Of a DNA stretch of 64,000 bases, positions 58,601 through 64,000 are shown in pieces. The stretch spans positions 1-64,000 of the IMG/VR virus record IMGVR_UViG_3300025872_003406, one strand, 5' to 3'. How positions within the stretch are numbered: position 1 is the stretch's first letter; every line of letters starts with the position of its first letter. Source of the stretch: a virus. The position numbers and the translations under genes were made by a program. Under the pieces are notes generated by a model. It had not been told where the DNA came from. It saw only the letters and a list, made by a program, of their open reading frames with translations, and did no database searches.

Positions 58601-60341
58601 TGGCGCAAATGCTCAGTTACATTTAAGCAATGCGATGGGATCGCAGCTGATCTATGGAAGTGTAGCGGTACGCGCTCTGGCAGCATCCGTTAAACTTGTT
58701 GCAACTTCAGAAGAAATCTCTCTGGTTAATAATAATGGGTCGCTATGGCTTACTGGTGCAGGTAACGTCGGCATTGGTATTAGCGGTCCATCAACAAAAC
58801 TCCATGTGTATGGTGCAGATCAAAGAATGTCGATTTCTACGTCGACTGACTCAGCTTCTATTACACTAGGACAATGGGACGGAACTACAAATAGAATTGA
58901 ATCGTCAACCAGAAAACTATTTCTTACATCATATGCTGGAGGAATATCGCTGGGAGCGAGCGGCAGCGAACATTTTCACGTTTCTACTGCCGGTAACGTC
59001 GGTATCGGAACAACAACTCCATCTCAAAAATTGCATATAAGCGGAGGTAATTTATTAGTAAATAATAATGGAAGTGGAGATACAAATTCTGGAATAAGAA
59101 TAGTCTCATCAATAGGTACTACGCATTATAATTGGATGTTAGCCGCACAACAGAATGTTAATGCGGCATTTGAAATTACTCCTTCAACAGCAGTTGGAGG
59201 CACGACATTTAGCGCGCCGGTTGCAGTATTTTTACAAAGTGGTAATGTTGGCATTGGTACCACAACTCCTGCTTCAAAACTTGATGTGAACGGTAGCATT
59301 GCAGCTGCAGGGCCGATCTATGTTACCACCTCAAATCAGTCAAGCCTGCGTCTGATCAACAGCGCCACAAATGGAAAAGACTGGAACATCAATAGCTACA
59401 CAGATGGAGTACTTTACATTGGTGTCCAGAACGTAGCAAATTACCTGACAGTTTCATCGAGCTATACCTCAGTAAATGGAAATCTTGGAGTCGGTACTTC
59501 ATCCCCGTCCTACAAGCTCCATGTTATCGGTGATGCACGAATGGGCGCGAATGGACAGCGCCTATACTTCTTTGATGATGGTAATGCTCATATTCACTCC
59601 ACAAGCACTCCACTCTGGATAAATGCAGAGGATAATAGCAACATCTATATCAATCACCAGTATAACGGAGGAGTAATTCTCACGAAGTCCGGTGGCGGTA
59701 ATGTGGGTATCGGAGAAGGAAGCCCAACGCAGAAGCTCCATGTCGCAGGTAACGCTCGTATTACAGGTGCGCTTTATGATTCTGCAAATTCTGCAGGAAC
59801 AAACGGTCAGGTTCTGACATCAACAGGAACCGGTACAGCATGGTCTTCATCCGGAGTCGCAGTGTCTGGCACTGGTACTGCAGGAAAGATCGCAAAGTGG
59901 TCAGCAACGACTGCTCTGGCTGATTCTGTCATCACTGAATCTTCTGGCAATATCGGTATTGACACCACACCGACACAGAAGCTCGATGTCAATGGAAACA
60001 TCGGATGGGGTACGGATTATGTTCTGTCTTCGTCTACAATCACTACAACTGCCACAACAGCAAACCAGGTCATCACCTCCGTTGCTGCTACATCCTTCCG
60101 TACGTTCAAGTTCATCATTCAGGCGACCGATGCAACAGCAGGTAAGTATCAATCTCAGGAGATTCTGGCGGTTCACAACGGATCGACAGTGGCTCACACG
60201 GAATACACTGCGATCAACGTCGGTGGTGCGGTTGCCACATACGATGTGGACATCAGCGGAAGCACAGTTCGACTGCTCTGTACTCCACTCTCTGCGAACA
60301 GCACCGTTTTCAAGGTCTCGATGCAGCTGATCAAGGTTTAA
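55603..60341 (+). CDS. Long tail fibre interrupted by a 1-base frameshift
   Basis: The first frame (55603 onwards) runs in fibre repeats until about 58090, then reads unrelated residues to a stop at 58176. From the A run at 58086-58090 the fibre pattern continues in the -1 frame (NYSSQGNYAFQLQNSSGNAV) to the stop at 60341, through many GIGTTSPSQKLHV-type repeats. One extra A in the run would join both into about 1580 residues. No canonical slippery heptamer is present, so a lost base (real or a sequencing error) is more likely than programmed shifting. The C terminus is a beta-sandwich with no S74 domain. Confidence 0.75.
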
Positions 60342-60347
60342 TAAATA
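60340..60347 (+). promoter_or_regulatory. Late-type octamer (AATAAATA)
   Basis: It overlaps the preceding stop codon and lies 24 bases before the ATG at 60372. Confidence 0.45.
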
Positions 60348-60371
60348 GGTAAAACCGGACTTTAACTACCA

Positions 60372-63300
60372 ATGGCAATCAAATCATTTCTTTCCGAGGG
60401 CGGATTTTCGGTCGGTTCTGTAGGATCGGCACCGATCGAGGTCATCGACTCGTCCGGCAATATCACTGCAGTGGGACTGACAGTCAGCGGCAACCTGACG
60501 GTCAATGGATCGACGACAACGATCAATTCCACGACAACCACGCTGGATGACCCGATCTTTACTCTGGGCGGTGATACGGTACCCGCATCAGATGACAACA
60601 AGGATCGTGGTATTGAGTTTCGCTGGCACGACGGATCGCTGGCCAAGGTAGGATTCTTCGGATTTGATGACAGCACGGGCAAGTTTGTATTCATCCCAAA
60701 TGCCACAAATACCAGTGAGGTTTTCAGTGGCACTATTGGGGCTATCGATCTGAGCGGATCTCTATCAGGCGGAACGGGTATTAACTTTAATGGTAGCACA
60801 GGAGCAATCACTAACACCGGCGTTACGTCGATCACCGGGACAAGCAATCAGGTTACTGCATCTGCGAGCACTGGGGCGATTACACTATCGCTTCCTCAGA
60901 ATATTCACGTTGAGGCACAACCGACATTTAGTAGTCTTACTGCGTATAACTTCTATCTAAGGAATAATAATACCAACTATATTGACGAAGGTTATGGATT
61001 TAGATTTCACCAACCATCGGGAGCTCATCCTGTTCAATTTGAAAAATCTATTCGTATAGGTGCAATCAATGCTAGTGGTACTGATTATGGATCTGGAAAT
61101 GTGTATGCACTTGGTAGTGGATATTTTGGATCTAGTACTGCCGCAACATCTACAGTAATCATTAATGCAGCGCAGGGTGCTGCACAGGGTGGCGCGTTCG
61201 GTATTCAAGGCGCAGGAACATGGCTGACTGGTTTAGGTACTCGAGCCGCGATCATCGGCAGTGGGACAGATCAGTCCACGATGCTGCAATCATATGCAGA
61301 TAACGTGTTTATCCATGCTGTTGGATCTACAAAAGCTGTATATCTGCAGATCAATAGCACGAATAAGCTGACAGTTGACAACACTTCTACTACAGTCGCT
61401 GGTAATTTAACAGTGCAGGGAACCGGTGATAGCACAGTTGCCGGAACTCTTGGCGTCGGTGGTGCTGCATATTATTCAGCAAAATTTACTGTTGACGGAA
61501 GTTCTATCGGATATAGTTGGGGCGTGACAAATACTCGTGGCGGTCATATCACAACAATCTCAAATCCTGATGGCGGAACAACCGCAAGTAATATAGCATT
61601 CCGCGTAAACAATTCTTCTGGTACTACACTGCTGCAATCCACATACGGTGGCGCAGTAACAATTCCTAGCACACTGACTGTTAATGGCGCTGAAGCTGCA
61701 ATATACGGTGCTGATGGATATCAGCTTAAATTAGGTTATAGCAGCGCTTATTTTTGGAAAATTGGAAGAAGTAGTTCTGGAACACTTATTTTCAATGATA
61801 GCGCAACAGATCAGATTTCTTTCACAAATACTGGTCGTCTAGGTATTGGTACTATTACTCCTGGAGCTAAGCTTCACGTGGCAGGACCACACGCAGATGA
61901 AGGTGCAGATCGTGCTGCTACAACAGCTTTGATTGTAGATACAAAAACTGATGGCACCGGAGACGGCAAGACTTATATTAAAACAGGATGGATTAATACC
62001 GGTAACTACGGAGTTTCTACGCTAGGTGTAGGATATTATGCATCAGGATCTCAGGTCAGAGATGTAATTACAATGCTTGGTACTGGTCGCGTTGGAGTTG
62101 GTACTACTACTCCAACGCAAAGATTACACCTGAACGGTGGTGTTCTACGTATTTCTGGTGGAGGCGCAAGCAGCAACGGCGAAATCAATCTTGACAGCGG
62201 CACGGAATACGATGGATGGCAGGTCAGAAAAGAATCATCCACAATGTGGGGCGTCAAATCCGTCACATCTGGTAATGATCTGGCAATCTTCGTAGATAAC
62301 ACAACAGCACGCGGTGTCTATATCAAGACTGGCGGCAACGTTGGTATCAATCAGACAAATCCTCAGCATAAGCTTGATGTTGGCGGCGCGATTCGTACTA
62401 CAGACTGGTTATACATTGAGAATTCAAATTTTGGTATCTACAGTAACGCGAGTACGGCATATTTCTCAACATCTACGAATAATTGGGATATCTCTTCTGG
62501 CCCAGGCCAAACGTGGTCGGGCTTGAGATTGTATTCAGGCGGCAGAGGTAATACGTGGCGCGGCCATTTTTATGGGGATGCTGATGGTCAAGGGTTCCTC
62601 AATTCTGCTGGAAACTGGCAACTTACTGTAGATTCATCGTCCAGACTTCGTGTCTATGCCGGTGTGTATAATATGGATTCTGGTATCCGCATTGTTAATC
62701 CTGGCGGTGCAGCATATACCACAGTTACTTCTTCAGTAACTGGCGCATTTAAGATCAAGCTGCCGACAAATCGTTTCAAGTCAGAAACGATGATGAGAAT
62801 GACAGTAAAGATTTACCAATATACAACTGGTCAATCTCACGAATTTGAAATTGGTGGTTATAATTATAGCAACGCAGCAGCTGATTGGTTAAATATCTTT
62901 GCAGAACAAAAGAGCGATGCTGCAACAGCACCGTTTACGATTCGCTTTGGTAATGATGGTACATCGCAGTGTATCTGGATCGGTGAAACTACTACTGTAT
63001 GGTCATATCCGCAGGTATATGTCACTGAGTTTCAAGGCGGATTTAGTGGCACAACTTCTTCTTGGGCATCTGGATGGACTATCTCGCCAGTCACCACACT
63101 TGATACTGTTACACAAAGCCGTACTGCAGCGCTAGTCGTCAATAGCAACAACATCGGTACGTACGGAGTAAGCTCGATAACTGGTACAGCAAATCAAGTT
63201 ACTGCATCGGCAAGCACTGGAGCTGTCACTCTGTCACTACCGCAGAACATCCATACTGGAGCAACTCCGACGTTCGGCGGCGGTACGCTGAATGGCACAC

Positions 63301-64000
63301 TGACGGTTGTCAAGAGTAATGGCGGTAATGTGAATGGATCCGCTAACGCTGCGATTTATCTGTCGCAGGATGAAAGCTCGATTCAAGGCCCAGGTACGAA
63401 TACAGTTATTCGTATGGGCGGCAATCTTGTATTAGGAGCAAATAGCACCTGGATTGCTGCGACGAACGGCACAGCAGCGATCACTGTCAATAACTCTCAG
63501 AATACGACGCTTGCCGGCAATCTTACTGTCCAGGGAACAGGAACCTCGAGTGTTGCCGGATCTGTTAATGTCGATGGAAGTATTAATTTCTTGCGCGGTA
63601 GTGGTGATTATAGCACTTATATTAAATCTAGTGATTATATCGATGCTGGATATAATTCATCTACATTAAGATATTGGATCGAACTTGGAGCAAAAGGCGG
63701 AACGCACATTGTTCTCAATACCGATGGCTCCGCTACAGCGGCAGAAAACTCATATGACCATTTTACGATCTGGCAATATACGAATGGATCCGGAGCAATT
63801 GCTGCTGGCGCCCGGAAATTCTGGATCACTAACACCGGTCGAGTTAATTTAATTAATGGCCTTTGGCATAAATCTGCCGATGGAATTGAAAGATTTTATT
63901 ACGATACAAGTGGAACTTCGTATTATAAAGGTGGCGGGACTGGAAGTATTCACGTTTTCCGAAATGCAAGTGATGTAGATATCTTAACTCTCAGTAATGC
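60372..64000 (+). CDS. Tail fibre, runs off the window (partial)
   Basis: An open frame begins with MAIKSFLSEGGFSVGSVGSA and stays in frame at every point checked to the last base of the window, giving about 1209 residues so far. It shares modules with the other fibres: NGSTTTINSTTTTLDDPIF, SLPQNIHVEAQPTF and SLPQNIHTGATPTF, KLHVAGPHADEG and the VGVGTTTPTQRLHLNG type. It has no stop, so the C-terminal end, where a chaperone could lie, is not visible. Confidence 0.8.
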   Translation, partial: MAIKSFLSEGGFSVGSVGSAPIEVIDSSGNITAVGLTVSGNLTVNGSTTTINSTTTTLDDPIFTLGGDTVPASDDNKDRGIEFRWHDGSLAKVGFFGFDDSTGKFVFIPNATNTSEVFSGTIGAIDLSGSLSGGTGINFNGSTGAITNTGVTSITGTSNQVTASASTGAITLSLPQNIHVEAQPTFSSLTAYNFYLRNNNTNYIDEGYGFRFHQPSGAHPVQFEKSIRIGAINASGTDYGSGNVYALGSGYFGSSTAATSTVIINAAQGAAQGGAFGIQGAGTWLTGLGTRAAIIGSGTDQSTMLQSYADNVFIHAVGSTKAVYLQINSTNKLTVDNTSTTVAGNLTVQGTGDSTVAGTLGVGGAAYYSAKFTVDGSSIGYSWGVTNTRGGHITTISNPDGGTTASNIAFRVNNSSGTTLLQSTYGGAVTIPSTLTVNGAEAAIYGADGYQLKLGYSSAYFWKIGRSSSGTLIFNDSATDQISFTNTGRLGIGTITPGAKLHVAGPHADEGADRAATTALIVDTKTDGTGDGKTYIKTGWINTGNYGVSTLGVGYYASGSQVRDVITMLGTGRVGVGTTTPTQRLHLNGGVLRISGGGASSNGEINLDSGTEYDGWQVRKESSTMWGVKSVTSGNDLAIFVDNTTARGVYIKTGGNVGINQTNPQHKLDVGGAIRTTDWLYIENSNFGIYSNASTAYFSTSTNNWDISSGPGQTWSGLRLYSGGRGNTWRGHFYGDADGQGFLNSAGNWQLTVDSSSRLRVYAGVYNMDSGIRIVNPGGAAYTTVTSSVTGAFKIKLPTNRFKSETMMRMTVKIYQYTTGQSHEFEIGGYNYSNAAADWLNIFAEQKSDAATAPFTIRFGNDGTSQCIWIGETTTVWSYPQVYVTEFQGGFSGTTSSWASGWTISPVTTLDTVTQSRTAALVVNSNNIGTYGVSSITGTANQVTASASTGAVTLSLPQNIHTGATPTFGGGTLNGTLTVVKSNGGNVNGSANAAIYLSQDESSIQGPGTNTVIRMGGNLVLGANSTWIAATNGTAAITVNNSQNTTLAGNLTVQGTGTSSVAGSVNVDGSINFLRGSGDYSTYIKSSDYIDAGYNSSTLRYWIELGAKGGTHIVLNTDGSATAAENSYDHFTIWQYTNGSGAIAAGARKFWITNTGRVNLINGLWHKSADGIERFYYDTSGTSYYKGGGTGSIHVFRNASDVDILTLSN

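Noticed and set aside
58491-60341. A separate 616-residue fibre gene starting at 58491
   Set aside because: The same frame is open and fibre-like back to about 58092, so the ATG is an internal Met of the interrupted fibre gene.

Overview
The window is part of a T4-like myovirus genome that infects a Gram-negative host. It carries recognisable homologues of T4 gp33, gp59, gp32, gp26, gp4, gp48, gp53, gp27, gp5, gp25, gp6 and gp8. Octamers matching the T4 late promoter (TATAAATA) sit just upstream of the virion genes, on both strands. The accessory genes encode lipoproteins, outer-membrane-type beta-barrels and a curli secretion set, which implies a host with an outer membrane. The host itself cannot be named from the sequence.

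Layout. 1-706: no protein gene; a tRNA(CAU) embedded in strongly structured, probably transcribed RNA. 707-2889: a filamentous-haemagglutinin-like secreted protein and a small beta-barrel. 2938-7920: short genes read from sigma70-like promoters, with a DNA ligase and a HAD-family phosphatase. 7912-8898 (minus): a lipoprotein with a coiled coil and C-terminal membrane segments. 8957-10224: late genes for a small structural-type protein, a beta-helix protein and a glycosyltransferase. 10283-16572: one tightly overlapping operon of small membrane coiled-coil proteins, CsgF, CsgG, a curlin-repeat protein, a FecR-domain protein and a CHASE2-type class III nucleotide cyclase. 16584-18701: small genes each behind a near-identical promoter, plus an exported lytic transglycosylase. 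About 18700-21880: an AT-rich block of small phage genes that looks like a separate acquisition. 21881-22034: a structured RNA closed by a 20-bp inverted repeat. 22079-25840: replication and late-transcription genes (gp33, gp59, gp32).

25894-30491 (minus) holds the tape measure, the tail assembly chaperone pair with a probable programmed -1 frameshift, a tube-initiator-like protein, a gp2-like protein and gp4. 30514-47269 (plus) is the baseplate block: gp48, gp53, gp27, gp5 (without a lysozyme domain), a structural protein, gp25, gp6, a large wedge-type protein, gp8 and two big structural proteins. 47282-64000 holds tail fibres of 1975 and 559 residues, one of about 1580 residues with a broken frame, and a last one that runs off the window.

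Two themes stand out. First, both promoter classes lie 6 to 9 bases before the start codon, and Shine-Dalgarno sequences are almost absent outside the AT-rich block, so this phage appears to make leaderless or nearly leaderless mRNAs. Second, the phage carries a curli-type export system together with a FecR/CHASE2-cyclase pair and a haemagglutinin-like adhesin, which suggests it remodels the host surface and second-messenger signalling during infection.
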